Source of the DNA: Flavivirga aquimarina
GTDB taxonomy: Bacteria > Bacteroidota > Bacteroidia > Flavobacteriales > Flavobacteriaceae
Reading direction: 5' to 3'
Assembly (NCBI RefSeq): GCF_030540835.1
Contig: NZ_JAUOEK010000069.1
Span: 62,001 to 126,000 of the forward strand
DNA: 64,000 nt
Positions 56,901-64,000 of this stretch are shown here, piece after piece. A model generated the notes under the pieces. It was not told where the DNA came from and did not search any database. It was given only the letters and a program-made list of their open reading frames with translations. The position numbers and the translations under genes are program-made. Within the stretch, counting starts at the first letter, position 1; each line of letters begins with the position of its first letter.

Positions 56901-57763
56901 TTAGTAACATTACTTACATCCCAGCCTTCTATATTTTGGTTAAATGCAGAACTTTGAAACATATAAGACATATCGGTTACGTTACTTGTATTCCAACTAT
57001 TCAAAGGCTGATTAAATGTTGAAGTAGATGAAAACATAGAAAACATGTTTGTGACTTGACTTACATCCCAGTTATTTATATTCTGATTAAAGTTGCCAGC
57101 ACCATTGAACATAGAAGACATATTGGTAACCAAAGCGGTATTCCAATTATCTAAGGGTTCGTTATATAAGCTAGTATTCCTAAAAGTTTCAGACATATCG
57201 GTTACATTACTTGTATTCCAAGTATCTAATGGTCTATTAAATACAGAAGCACCATAGAACATTCCTGAAATATCGGTTATAGTACTAACATCCCAGTTAT
57301 TTATAATGCCATTAAATGAAGTGGCACTTCTAAACATATTTTTAAGGGTTGTTACTTGCGATAGGTCGGGGTTATCAATAGCATCAAAATTCAGGTTTTC
57401 ACAACCATAAAAAGCATTTTCCATGGTTTGCCATTGGATACTTCCCCAAGCCAATATTTCAATAATTTTACTTTTATCGCCATCGTCATTAAAATAAATA
57501 GCAGGAAAGTTTCCGCTTATACTTATAGTATATCTTCCTGGAGTAGTGTACGTATGTGTAATATCTCCGGTTACATTATTGTCTATTGAGCTATCCCCCC
57601 AATCTACTGTATAGTTGTATACATAAGCAGGGTTTGTAGGAATGGTAATTTCGTTAAAAGCTGAAGTACCAGACTGCTCAGTATCCCAAATAGAATTAAA
57701 TGTTTGTCCGAATAGATTATAACAGAATAAAATCAGAAGTATTGTTAGAGTATTTTTTATCAT
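50963..57763 (-). CDS. Giant BspA-like/DUF285 surface protein with T9SS type B domain
   Basis: A 2266-residue cell-surface protein. After a signal peptide (1-19) come a PKD-like domain (about 40-100, DWGDSS...HTYTTPGRYTISI), a DUF285/BspA-like array of about 24-residue repeats (about 110-600, core F-N-Q-P-L-N-x-W-D-V-S-x-V-T-N-M-x-x-M-F), one FN3-like domain (about 614-710), a second PKD-like domain (about 720-790), a second DUF285 array (about 818-1368), eight FN3-like domains (about 1371-2174) and a CHU_C gliding-type domain ending FLVLKR. Probably an adhesin, anchored or released by T9SS. FN3-like domains 4-7 are almost identical. The sequence leader and regulation are described under the promoter entries. 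Confidence 0.93.
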   Translation of the reverse strand: MIKNTLTILLILFCYNLFGQTFNSIWDTEQSGTSAFNEITIPTNPAYVYNYTVDWGDSSIDNNVTGDITHTYTTPGRYTISISGNFPAIYFNDDGDKSKIIEILAWGSIQWQTMENAFYGCENLNFDAIDNPDLSQVTTLKNMFRSATSFNGIINNWDVSTITDISGMFYGASVFNRPLDTWNTSNVTDMSETFRNTSLYNEPLDNWNTALVTNMSSMFNGAGNFNQNINNWDVSQVTNMFSMFSSTSTFNQPLNSWNTSNVTDMSYMFQSSAFNQNIEGWDVSNVTNMSGMFRRNRVFNQPLNNWDVSNVTNMSSMFDGFYLSCVFNQPLNNWDVSSVTSMSNMFRDSRAFNQPLDSWDVSGVTNMSGMFENSNSFNQDISVWNVSGVTNMSGMFENSDSFNQNISIWDVSNVTNMESMFYSNDVFNQPLNSWNVSSVTNMGSMFYGTLVFNQPLNNWDVSNVTNMSSMFYRALVFNQPLNDWDVSNVTNMSRMFSTNGSNITAFNHPLNGWNVSSVTNMSNMFQNATTFNQNLGSWNVTNVSNMANMLSDSGLSQANYDNTLIGWATQSLRSNVSLGALNLNYCDGRFARQELIDNFNWDITGDIVNCPFVFCTSLVSPIDGDTNVPANTNLMWEATPGATGYRISVRRVNGSVTQIIYNDEDVGNVIGVDFTSDLTPGDVVFVTIVPYNASGPATGCTEESFTVVESWVNSPDAFVLTYDTRIAETWSSDENQIEIEIRSGLSYNFSIDWGDNQFNNNVTSTITHTYNTPGIYTVTIIGDYPAHYFRNFFSDSRKVLSIDQWGTQQWQSMERSFYYCQNMTYNATDLPDLSQVTNMSEMFYNASLFNGDINSWDVSNVNDMESMFQGAGDFNQPLNSWDVSSVTNMASMFLGARSFNQPLDTWDVGNVTDMAGMFQYGIVFNQNINSWNVSNVTNMASMFRDAEAFNNPIENWDVSSVTNMEAMFYDAIAFNQLINSWNVEASQNMSYMFRNASSFNQPLNNWNVTSVNVMTSMFENATVFNQNIDSWNVTNVTNMEAMFRNAMAFNQPLNNWDVNSVVNMTSMFESAQAFNQPLDAWNVSAVATMSSMFKNALLFNHPISTWDVSSVTLMDSMFEDAEAFNNPIENWNIASVTTTEAMFKDAIAFNQPLGNWNTGEVLTMAEMFSGASVFNQNVDNWNVSFVRTMEAMFKDAVTYNQPMNSWNVASVTTMQQMFDGATAFDQPLYNWNVRGVTTMQEMFDGATAFDQTINNWRVSGVSNMDYMFRNATTFNQSLNQWNIGTVSMRSMFDNATSLNQEFSTWNVSGVSDMRNMLDNTALTRENYDTTLITWSEQALTSGITLGAQGLLYCDALEERQSMIDTYNWSVIGDMLDCPIPECTQLVTPLNGATNVPVNTNLSWEPTLYARGYRLTVRTNPGNVTIVNNETVTDTSYEFATDFSGGETVFVALIPFNSEGDATACIEESFQVSSSATPTVPECTNLTLPVNGSTDIAVDSDLEWLAIVNADGYRITAGTTLGNNDVIDNVDVGNVTIYDLPANLPENTTIFVTITPYNTVGDAASCTEESFTTELIPVPPTCTSLTNPLNGATDVPVNANLSWNPISDATSYLLTVGTTGGGIEILNSIDVGNVTTYNLSDDLPPNRLIFVTITPYNAAGDATSCSEESFRTGNSLAVIPNCTTLSTPLNNATDVALDSNLDWNAVANATGYRINVGTTAGGTDIADDQDVGNVTTFDPTADLPENTTIFVSITPYNAVGDATGCTRESFTTETIATVPNCTTLSIPLNNATGVAVNSNLDWNAGVNATGYRINVGTTAGGTDIADDQDVGNVTTFDPTTDLPENTTIFVSITPYNAVGDATGCTRESFTTETIATVPNCTTLSMPLNNATGVAVNSNLDWNAGVNATGYRINVGTTAGGTDIADNQDVGNVTTFDPTTDLPENTTIFVSITPYNAVGDAMGCTRESFTTETIATVPNCTSLISPLNSTTNVAVGTNLSWNVVANATGYRINVGTTAGGTDIADDQNVGNVTTFDPTTDLPENTTIFVSITPYNAVGDATGCTRESFTTETIATVPSCTSLTSPLNGDRDIVINTSLNWDAVADATGYRINIGTLSGATDILNSEDVGNLLTFDLSDLPENTTIYVTIIPYNAVGDAIGCSEESFTTEPLAESKYGLSPNGDGINDFWEIRGIENSPQNIVNIYNRWGDLVFSIPNYNNTTNVFRGEANNLTNLGASTLPDGTYFFDIKISGTHNLKKLKGFLVLKR
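51540..52730. repeat. Four 297-bp near-identical repeats in the adhesin gene
   Basis: Consecutive FN3-like units of 99 residues are nearly identical in DNA; the word TTAGGAACAG occurs at 52131 and 52428, exactly 297 bp apart, and the other units align similarly. This means recent amplification or gene conversion, and possible copy-number change between strains. Confidence 0.85.
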
Positions 57764-58259
57764 GATATGCTATCTTTTATGAGTCAAAAGGTGATAATCG
57801 ATTATTAGCGTTACATTTTTTTTTGCTGTAAGACTTTGTCTAATAGCATGTGAATCTCTATACACCTATGTTTTATGGGTGTAACGGATTAATGCGCTAA
57901 AAATGCTTAGCTCAAGTAGTTAATTCTAAAAATTAAAAGTTCGCATCTAAAATCACTGTGAATTTCGATGCATTAAATGAATTGAAGAAGAGGAATTTAT
58001 TTTTCATAGTCTAGATTTTGATTTGGGGAATTTCTTTAGTTACAAATTTTTAACAAACAAAAAATCATATATAAATTTCATTTTAAAAAAAGGAATTGAT
58101 GCATCATAAATAGTTGAAAAACAAATTTTAACAAACAAAAAGAATTATTTACACACAAAATAATATGTATAAAAAACCTACATTTTTATTAAAAAACGCT
58201 TAAAAAATTATACAATGTTAATAAAGAAGCAATTAGTTAGATGTGATTCCACAAGTTGT
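57764..58259. other. Long AT-rich leader upstream of the adhesin
   Basis: No gene with a credible product is visible. The region has an imperfect hairpin TACACC...GGGTGTA at 57860-57882, repeated TTTTAACAAACAAAAA words (58048 and 58126) and AT-rich DNA. If promoter block A is used, this is a 500-nt 5' leader of the adhesin mRNA. Confidence 0.5.
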
Positions 58260-58400
58260 AATTTTAAATTTTTAAAAAACTAATATTTCTTTTTTTGTTA
58301 TTATATTGAATATCATAAGACAAAGGTGCACCATCATAAACATTATGGAAACATCTTTTTCAGTGAAAAAAAATACCCTGAAAACGGGGTATGTAAAACC
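58260..58400 (-). promoter_or_regulatory. Regulated promoter block A (upstream of adhesin)
   Basis: About 140 bp homologous to block B at 62623-62765. Minus strand order: ATACCC...GGGTAT arms (58373-58392), palindrome TTTTTCAGTGAAAAA (58356-58370), TTTC (58348-58351), a 19-bp spacer, and CACCTTTG (58321-58328), which resembles TTTG-N19-TAnnTTTG. The palindrome just before the -33 box is where an activator would bind. It points toward the adhesin and SprF genes. Confidence 0.7.
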
Positions 58401-58548
58401 AAAAAATAGTGTATCAAACTTTAGAAGTACAAGTACTTAATTCATTAAAGAAGCAAAAAAACTTGTTAATGGATTATAAACAGCTTAGAGTCGCTCATCG
58501 TTTCAAATATGGATGAAGGTGTAAAGACTATTTAATATAAGTGGATAT

Positions 58549-58570
58549 TTAGAAGTGAAACCACTTCTAA
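58549..58570. repeat. Inverted repeat after the LuxR-type regulator gene
   Basis: TTAGAAGTG and CACTTCTAA (58549-58557 and 58562-58570) pair around 4 bases. It lies 30 bp past the minus-strand regulator gene; the T run expected of a terminator on that strand is absent, so the role is unclear. Confidence 0.5.
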
Positions 58571-58599
58571 AAAAATTAAAGTATAAAAGTAAGAATCCC

Positions 58600-59241
58600 T
58601 TAATCCAAATACTTCATTTTTATAGCATATTTAGTTAATCCTGCTAAGTTTCTTACCCCCAATTTAGCAATCAAATTTTTCCTATAGCTTTCAATAGTAT
58701 GTTTACTTAAAAATAAGCTATCTGCTATTTCCTGGGTAGTAAACTCTTTTGCTATTAAAGTAATCACATCTATTTCACGTTGTGTTAATTTGATGTTTTC
58801 TTCTTTCTTTTTAGAAAATTTATTTTCCATATAGATATCTGTTATCTCTCTCGAAAAATATTTGTCTCCTTTTAAAATAGTTTCTATTGCTTTGAGTAAT
58901 TCTTTTTTTTCAGCATTTTTAGGCACATAACCATCTACGTCACTTTCAATAAGTGTATCAATCATATCGGGATTAGTATGCATACTAACGGCAAGAATTT
59001 TAAGATTACTATTCTTTTCTTTCAACGTTTTAGTCAATGTGATTCCATCCATTTCTGGCATGGTAATATCTGTAATAACTAAATCTATTTGCTCGTTACT
59101 ATTAATATCTATATACTTGACAACTTGAGTTCCATTTTTTGCAGTTAACAAGATATTATACGCTTCTTCAGATTCAAAAATACTTAACAAACCATCTAAA
59201 AACATTTTATGGTCATCTGCAATAATTAAATTATATTTCAT
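58600..59241 (-). CDS. NarL/LuxR-type response regulator
   Basis: A 213-residue regulator: REC domain with D58 (LVITDITMPEMDG) and a LuxR-type helix-turn-helix (about 145-205, LTQREIDVITLIAKEFTTQEI...SYRKNLIAKLG). The start overlaps the end of the kinase gene by 4 bp. The two homologous promoter blocks on either side of the regulator pair suggest it controls the adhesin operon and the membrane protein/LipL32 operon. Confidence 0.93.
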   Translation of the reverse strand: MKYNLIIADDHKMFLDGLLSIFESEEAYNILLTAKNGTQVVKYIDINSNEQIDLVITDITMPEMDGITLTKTLKEKNSNLKILAVSMHTNPDMIDTLIESDVDGYVPKNAEKKELLKAIETILKGDKYFSREITDIYMENKFSKKKEENIKLTQREIDVITLIAKEFTTQEIADSLFLSKHTIESYRKNLIAKLGVRNLAGLTKYAIKMKYLD

Positions 59242-61382
59242 TGTTTATGGGGTTTCAAATTGAAAATTTCAATACTTATTATAGTACCTATTTTAGGATT
59301 GGAGTCTATATTTAAAATTCCGGATATTTTTTTCAATCGGCTTTTCATATTTTTAAAACCAATTCCGTTGGTTTCTTTTTTAACATTAAACCCAATTCCA
59401 TTATCTTCAAAAATAATTCCGAGTATGTTGTCTATTAAATTAATCTGAATATTAATCGAGCTTGCTTTAGCATGTTTAATAGTATTGGTTATTAGTTCTT
59501 GAATAATTTTAAAAACTTCAGCTTGTAAACCCTTATTTAGAAGATCAATTTCTTCAACCGGATATGCACTCAAATTTGAAGAAATAGAACTTCCTTCTAA
59601 AATATTATTAAGATACTCTTTGAGAATATTACAAAAATTATTTTCACTAAATTTTTTAGGAATTAAATTATGCGATAAGTTCCGAACTTGCCTATAAGTA
59701 TCATCTATTTGATGGTTAATTGAAGCTAAATCACTTGAATCCGAATTATTTAATCGTAACTTAATACCTGCTAAATTACCGCCAATACTATCATGTAGTT
59801 CTTGAGCAATACGTTTCCGTTCATTATTCTGACCTTTTATAGACGCTTTTACTAACTTGAGTTCTTGGTCTTTTAAAATAGAGGCTATTTTTTGCTCATT
59901 AACTTCTTCTTGCTTTTTATTTAGCTCGTGCTGTGCTTTTAATTTTAGGTAGTATGTATATAGTAATCCTATAATTGGTATTAAAAAGATAAGAAAAGAA
60001 TATAGAATTATATTTTTAATACTTCTTTGCCTAGTTGTCTCTGCTTGTTGAATTAAAAATTGAGCTTCTTTAATATCTTGATTTTTTCTGAGTAACCTAT
60101 TTTCATTATTTGTTTTTTCTGTAGCATTTTGGAAAGATAATAACTCATTTTCATTCTCTTTTTTTTCTATTTCTCTTTGTAGCTCCAAATTTTGAATAGT
60201 CTCCTTCTGATTTGCTAATTCTAAATCTTGATTGACTTTTTCTACTTGTAGAATACTAATTTCTTTTTCTTTTTGAAGTGTTTGATACTTAACTTCTAGT
60301 TCATTAATCTCTTTATTTCTCTGAAGTTGACCAATAGAATCCTTTATAGTAAAGTATTGTGAAGAAAAATAATAAGCCTTTTCATAATTAGACTCATTTA
60401 TTGCTATTTTTTTCAGGTTTTCATAAAGAATTAACTGTTGATCTAGATACCCTAAATCAATTGCACTTGATAAAGCCAGGGAATAAATTAATTCTGCATC
60501 ATGATTTTTTTTTTTATCAATCAAGATACTGCCTATATTCATTTCGGCGTTTAGCCTTTCTTTATGAAACTTATGTTTATTTGCTATTTCTATAACCCTT
60601 TCATAAAGTACTAAAGCTTCATCTGTTTTATTAACAGCTTGAGCGTTAGATGCTAAAATCGACAAAATAGTAGCTTCAGCAGAAGTAAACTGTGCTTTTT
60701 TGGCTAGTTTAAGCCCTTTTTTTAAATACAGATCTGAAGTTTCAAAATCGTTATTTTCAGAATAAATCTGACCTATATTAATATAGCTACCCATGGTTAG
60801 TTCTAAGTCCTTTTTATACAATAAACACTCTTTAAAAAGTTGCAAAGCTTGCTTTAAATCTCCTAATGCCACATAATTTACCGCAAGCCCATGCAAATGT
60901 GTATAATAATTTTCCTCGTCGTTGTATTTTTTAGCTAACGTAATCCCTTTTTGATGCCATTTTTTACTTTCTTCAACTAAGCCTTTGGTGTTGTAATTAA
61001 TAGCTAATAAATTATAAGCTATTGTTTTTCTTCTACAGATTAGCGAGTCACCACCTACTGTATTTAATTTCATAAATTCTTTGACATAAAAATTAGAAGA
61101 ATCTGTTAACCGCCTATTTCTAAAATAATATGCTAATAATGAATTAGCATTGATTTTAGCGTAATGTGTATGTGCTTTTTTTCGTAATTGATGCCCAATA
61201 ACATATACCTTTTCATCACCTCTATTCAATCTAACAAAAGCATCAATTATTTGTTCTTTTTCTTTAGATGCTAAATCTACATCTATTTTAGAAGAAGTAT
61301 TTGAGCCATTAACCTGAGCTACTATCGTAGTTGAAAATAGTAGCAGCATTTGCAAAAACAGATTATAAAATGACTTTAACAT
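59238..61382 (-). CDS. TPR-containing NarX-type sensor histidine kinase
   Basis: A 714-residue kinase: signal peptide or signal anchor (1-23), TPR-like helical repeats (about 40-350), a coiled coil (about 356-450), a transmembrane helix (456-479), HisKA_3 with H530 (ERKRIAQELHDSIGGNLAGIK) and an ATPase domain (about 620-714: N-box E-L-I-T-N-T-I-K-H-A, D-N-G-I-G-F). A periplasmic TPR sensor region may detect a protein or peptide. Operon with the NarL-type regulator. Confidence 0.93.
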   Translation of the reverse strand: MLKSFYNLFLQMLLLFSTTIVAQVNGSNTSSKIDVDLASKEKEQIIDAFVRLNRGDEKVYVIGHQLRKKAHTHYAKINANSLLAYYFRNRRLTDSSNFYVKEFMKLNTVGGDSLICRRKTIAYNLLAINYNTKGLVEESKKWHQKGITLAKKYNDEENYYTHLHGLAVNYVALGDLKQALQLFKECLLYKKDLELTMGSYINIGQIYSENNDFETSDLYLKKGLKLAKKAQFTSAEATILSILASNAQAVNKTDEALVLYERVIEIANKHKFHKERLNAEMNIGSILIDKKKNHDAELIYSLALSSAIDLGYLDQQLILYENLKKIAINESNYEKAYYFSSQYFTIKDSIGQLQRNKEINELEVKYQTLQKEKEISILQVEKVNQDLELANQKETIQNLELQREIEKKENENELLSFQNATEKTNNENRLLRKNQDIKEAQFLIQQAETTRQRSIKNIILYSFLIFLIPIIGLLYTYYLKLKAQHELNKKQEEVNEQKIASILKDQELKLVKASIKGQNNERKRIAQELHDSIGGNLAGIKLRLNNSDSSDLASINHQIDDTYRQVRNLSHNLIPKKFSENNFCNILKEYLNNILEGSSISSNLSAYPVEEIDLLNKGLQAEVFKIIQELITNTIKHAKASSINIQINLIDNILGIIFEDNGIGFNVKKETNGIGFKNMKSRLKKISGILNIDSNPKIGTIISIEIFNLKPHKQ

Positions 61383-61435
61383 AACAGGTAAGTATTTTAA
61401 ATAACACTCAAAAAAACAACTTTAAATTTTAATAT

Positions 61436-61467
61436 AAAAAAACACGTTCTTAAAAAGAATGTGTTTT
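61436..61467 (-). terminator. Intrinsic terminator of the LipL32-family transcript
   Basis: AAAACACGTTCTT pairs with AAGAATGTGTTTT around a short A-rich loop and is followed in the minus direction by a T run. It separates this transcript from the kinase gene. Confidence 0.75.
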
Positions 61468-61516
61468 TTAATTTTTGAAACTTTTTTACAATCTTTTCTT
61501 TAAATCTTAGATGGTT

Positions 61517-62165
61517 TTAGCCATCACCACAACCGGATTTTATTGGTGCAGCAACCTGTGCTAAAAACGTTCCTTTTACTTCTCCTCTTTTATAAGTTGT
61601 GAACCCTATTCGATATAAACCAACAGTTAACGCTTTCTCTGGATTACTAGCTTCACTTTTATACCTTAACAACGAGTTATAATTATTACCACTTGGTTGC
61701 TTTGGCATTTCACCACTATCATCATTACGCTCTAACACAGGCCATTTAGCACTCTTTACAGCAGCTTCACTAATTTTATCTTTGCTAAAAATATCCGACG
61801 CTCTAAAGTAATATATGTATCAAAATACTCACTTGAAATTGTATTATCTGTATAGGCTTTAGACTTTGTAGCGTTTTTAATTTTAGTTTTTCCAACTGGA
61901 GACATCATTCTTATCCCTAACTCTGGAGCTACTGCGGGTAGCCATGCATAGATATAATAAAACTTCTTACCATTTTTTGTTTCATCTTCATTACCAGGAG
62001 CTGCATATCCTAAATATGACACCATGTCTGTGTAAGGAACTTTTATAGTTTTTGGTCCTATTTTCTTTTCAGTTAAGCCTCCAAATTTTGATAATTTTTG
62101 AGCACTTAAAGTTGAGATACTAATGATAGCTAATAATGCTATTACAAATACATTTTTGTTTTCAT
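61517..62165 (-). pseudogene. LipL32-family secreted protein gene with two frameshifts
   Basis: Three open segments in two frame jumps join into one LipL32-like protein of about 215 residues. The first jump is near 62150: the ATG at 62165 reads MKTK and needs one extra A in an A5 run to enter the signal peptide N-V-F-V-I-A-L-L-A-I-I-S-I-S-T-L-S-A-Q. The second is near 61800, where the frame jumps between L-E-R and A-S-D. The match to Leptospira LipL32 is recalled: Y-Y-x-Y-x-W-x-P-A-V, G-x-R-M-x-S-P, F-D-T-x-I-x-x-E-R, Y-N-S-L and G-L-Y-R-I-x-F-T-T-Y-K-x-G-E-V-K-G. No lipobox cysteine is present. Either a recent pseudogene or homopolymer/assembly errors. Confidence 0.8.
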
Positions 62166-62202
62166 TCTTGTTTTTATTGATTAATATTTTTGATTATAAA
62201 AA

Positions 62203-62622
62203 TTAGATATACATGAAAGAAGCGACAATCATCCAAGCTCCAACAAATAATCCAACCACTCCTAGTATTCCTTGTTTAGGAGCTAATTTTTCTCTCATTT
62301 TGTTTGCTTTTTCTTTTGCTGCTTCATTTTTAGACAAAATAAACTTATTGATTAAGCCAAAGCCTAACATAAATCCTAAAACAGCTTCAACTGCATTTCC
62401 TGCTAATAATGTAATCCACCATACTGGGTTAGTTGTAAGCCAACCGATATTTAAAACAGCTGAAATAACGCCCCAAATGCCCCAACAAAAGAAACCAAAA
62501 CCAATCCAACCTTGATAAGGTTCAATTTTTTCTAAAAGCTCTTTTGCATTTGGTTTCTTTGAAAGAAGTAAAGATGGTACTGCGATAATACTTAATAAGA
62601 TTAAGGTAATTCCCCAAGTCAT
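62203..62622 (-). CDS. Small four-helix membrane protein
   Basis: A 139-residue integral membrane protein with hydrophobic helices at about 3-20, 37-58, 66-92 and 116-139 separated by short charged loops. The family is not recognised. It is followed 37 bp later by the LipL32-family gene on the same strand and is preceded by promoter block B, so the two probably form one transcript. Confidence 0.7.
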   Translation of the reverse strand: MTWGITLILLSIIAVPSLLLSKKPNAKELLEKIEPYQGWIGFGFFCWGIWGVISAVLNIGWLTTNPVWWITLLAGNAVEAVLGFMLGFGLINKFILSKNEAAKEKANKMREKLAPKQGILGVVGLFVGAWMIVASFMYI

Positions 62623-62765
62623 AATTTTAAATTTTTAAAAGGTTAATATTTTTTTTATTGGTATTCTATAAAATATCATGAGGCAAAGATGCATTAGGAC
62701 AAACACTTAAGAAACATCTTTTTCAGTGAAAAAGAACATCCTGTAAACAGGGGTTAGCAAAACTT
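62623..62765 (-). promoter_or_regulatory. Regulated promoter block B (membrane protein/LipL32 operon)
   Basis: Homologous to block A. Minus strand order: CCTGTAAACAGG palindrome (62740-62751), CTTTTTCACTGAAAAAG palindrome (62718-62734), TTTC (62711-62714), a 19-bp spacer and CATCTTTG (62684-62691). Spacing and bases are the same as in block A. The gene start is 62 bp downstream of the -7 box. Confidence 0.75.
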
Positions 62766-62840
62766 TTAAAAACATACAAAAAATATTTATCTAATTTATT
62801 ATCAATGAATTAAAAATATTAACCAGGTATTTGAAGCATA

Positions 62841-62872
62841 AAAAAACGCCTGATAAATTTTATCAGACGTTT
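62841..62872 (-). terminator. Terminator of the superoxide dismutase gene
   Basis: AAAACG-C-CTGATAAA and TTTATCAG-A-CGTTTT pair almost perfectly around TT. It lies 20 bp past the sod stop on the minus strand. Confidence 0.75.
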
Positions 62873-62892
62873 TAATTGTATTACAGGAAATC

Positions 62893-63501
62893 TTATTTCG
62901 CTTCAGCGTAGCGTCTTTCAACTTCGTTCCAGTTAATAACATTAAAAAATGCATTAATGTAATCTGGACGTCTGTTTTGATAATTTAAATAATAAGCGTG
63001 TTCCCATACATCAATACCTAAAATTGGTGTACCGCCACAACCAACTCCTGGCATTAACGGATTATCTTGATTCGGAGAAGAACAAACTTCTACTTTACCT
63101 CCTTTGTGAACACACAACCAAGCCCAACCTGAACCAAAACGAGTTGCCGCCGCTTTAGCAAAAGCATCTTTAAATGCATCAACAGAACCATAAGCATCTT
63201 CGATAGCATCTTTTAATGCTCCAGATAGATATCCTTTTCCTTCAGGATTCATAACTTCCCAAAATAATGAGTGATTGTAAAAACCACCACCATTATTTCT
63301 CACTGCGCCATTATTCAAATCTAAATTTTCAAGTATATCTTCAATAGACTTTCCTTCTAAATCTGTTCCGGCAATGGCATTATTTAAATTGTTTGTATAT
63401 CCTTGATGATGTTTAGAATGGTGTATCTCCATAGTACGTGCATCAATGTGAGGTTCTAATGCATCATACGCATATCCTAATTTCGGTAATTCGAAAGCCA
63501 T
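62893..63501 (-). CDS. Fe/Mn superoxide dismutase
   Basis: A 202-residue SOD with the metal ligands H27 ([12 protein letters not shown]), H77 (FYNHSLFW), D164 and H168 ([11 protein letters not shown]). It disproportionates superoxide in the cytoplasm. It has no signal peptide. A glycine-rich G-G-G-F at 71-74 precedes H77; whether it uses iron or manganese cannot be told by eye. Confidence 0.95.
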   Translation of the reverse strand: MAFELPKLGYAYDALEPHIDARTMEIHHSKHHQGYTNNLNNAIAGTDLEGKSIEDILENLDLNNGAVRNNGGGFYNHSLFWEVMNPEGKGYLSGALKDAIEDAYGSVDAFKDAFAKAAATRFGSGWAWLCVHKGGKVEVCSSPNQDNPLMPGVGCGGTPILGIDVWEHAYYLNYQNRRPDYINAFFNVINWNEVERRYAEAK

Positions 63502-63538
63502 AGTTATTAGTTTTAAAATATTAATATTTAATTTCTTT

Positions 63539-63546
63539 CAAAATTA
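63539..63546 (-). promoter_or_regulatory. -7 element of the superoxide dismutase gene
   Basis: Minus strand reads TAATTTTG, matching TAnnTTTG, about 38 bp before the start codon. The -33 region (TTTT 19 bp upstream) is weak. Confidence 0.55.
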
Positions 63547-63628
63547 CATATAAAACGGGTTAATTAAAAATAATAAATTGTTATGAAACCATTGATAGTT
63601 TTTATCTTGTATCCAAAAATTATAATTC

Positions 63629-64000
63629 ATGAGTCAAAGCCATTCTTTTACTATTTATAATGCTTCTGCTGGCAGTGGAAAAACATTTACACTTGTAAAA
63701 GAGTATTTAAAAATTTTGTTTCAATCCAACAACCTAGAGCATTTTAAACGCATTTTAGCTATTACGTTTACTAATAAGGCGGTTGCCGAAATGAAAGACC
63801 GGATTATTGAAACACTCAAACAGTTTTCTAACAAAACCATATTAAACACACCTAATAGTATGTTTAAGGCTATTTGTGAAGAGTTGCAAATGGATCCAAA
63901 TGTGCTTCACAGGAAATCGGAAAAACTATTAAATACTATTATTCATAATTATGCGGCGTTTGATATTTCTACTATTGATGGTTTTACCCATAAACTTATT
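63629..64000 (+). CDS. UvrD/RecB-type helicase, 5' part only
   Basis: The frame is open to the window edge (124 codons seen). Near the start it has the Walker A motif A-S-A-G-S-G-K-T-F-T-L and motif Ia I-T-F-T-N-K-A-V-A-E-M-K. This start is typical of the large UvrD-helicase/AddA-like proteins of Flavobacteriaceae, which carry out recombination-linked DNA unwinding. The rest of the gene lies outside the window. Confidence 0.85.
   Translation, partial: MSQSHSFTIYNASAGSGKTFTLVKEYLKILFQSNNLEHFKRILAITFTNKAVAEMKDRIIETLKQFSNKTILNTPNSMFKAICEELQMDPNVLHRKSEKLLNTIIHNYAAFDISTIDGFTHKLI

Noticed and set aside
53650-57440. Repeat pattern that might look like a CRISPR array
   Set aside because: The repeats are in-frame, about 72 bp, and encode the DUF285 motif of the adhesin, without unique spacers.
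61756-62025. Separate short hypothetical genes in the LipL32 region
   Set aside because: Joined with 61517-61738 and the upstream signal peptide they form one LipL32-like protein; separate genes would lack starts and signal.
1-64000. tRNA, rRNA, transposase or integrase genes
   Set aside because: None could be recognised by eye in the intergenic spaces or reading frames.

Overview
The window is AT-rich chromosomal DNA from a marine-type member of the Flavobacteriaceae (Bacteroidota). The evidence is the gene content: a Bat aerotolerance operon, two T9SS proteins with gliding-motility type C-terminal domains, a PorP/SprF partner, an acpP-fabF-rnc-IPExxxVDY-pyk cluster, promoters of the Bacteroidota type (TTTG-N18/19-TAnnTTTG), and signal peptides ending in xAQ or xSQ. 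I saw no tRNA, rRNA, CRISPR array or classical insertion sequence. Most of the window is a stable core chromosome; the unusual material is concentrated in a few intergenic and accessory islands. || Layout. 1-7.4 kb: Bat/MoxR operon on the minus strand (MoxR, DUF58, a BatD-like membrane protein, BatA, BatB, a secreted redoxin, BatC), its gaps filled with short tandem repeats. 7.5-11.5 kb: DUF4382 lipoprotein, then an SDR dehydrogenase, a phosphodiester glycosidase and an AlbA_2/Schlafen-type protein; a candidate small RNA follows at 11.56 kb. 11.6-16.4 kb: DUF1501/DUF1800 pair, a decayed duplicate of the 5' end of the DUF1800 gene, a 16-bp-arm palindrome, and an overlapping TPR/membrane-protein pair. 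16.4-19.8 kb: ALDH7-type dehydrogenase, isoaspartyl peptidase, CAP lipoprotein. || 20-31.5 kb: a bacterial alpha-2-macroglobulin and its usual partner PBP1C, separated by a 3.5-kb island. The island holds two and a fragment copies of a 565-bp unit (DUF559 nuclease plus four hairpins) and a T9SS protein whose only plausible start is ATT. 31.5-38.3 kb: EEP phosphatase, YCII lipoprotein, CYTH, DNA polymerase IV, and an ECF sigma operon encoding envelope proteins. 38.4-49.6 kb: pyruvate kinase, IPExxxVDY protein, RNase III, FabF, ACP, PurN, RNase H, a LytS/LytTR pair, PfkB kinase and an amidophosphoribosyltransferase. || 49.6-62.8 kb is the most coherent unusual region. It has two tandem copies of a promoter-small RNA-terminator cassette, then SprF and a 2266-residue adhesin, then a NarL/LuxR-type two-component system, then a small membrane protein and a LipL32-family gene carrying two frameshifts. 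Two about 140-bp homologous promoter blocks flank the regulator genes and share a conserved palindrome upstream of near-consensus promoters. One points to the adhesin and the other to the membrane protein/LipL32 pair, so I infer that the regulator pair controls both transcripts. The window ends with superoxide dismutase and the first 372 bases of a UvrD-type helicase.
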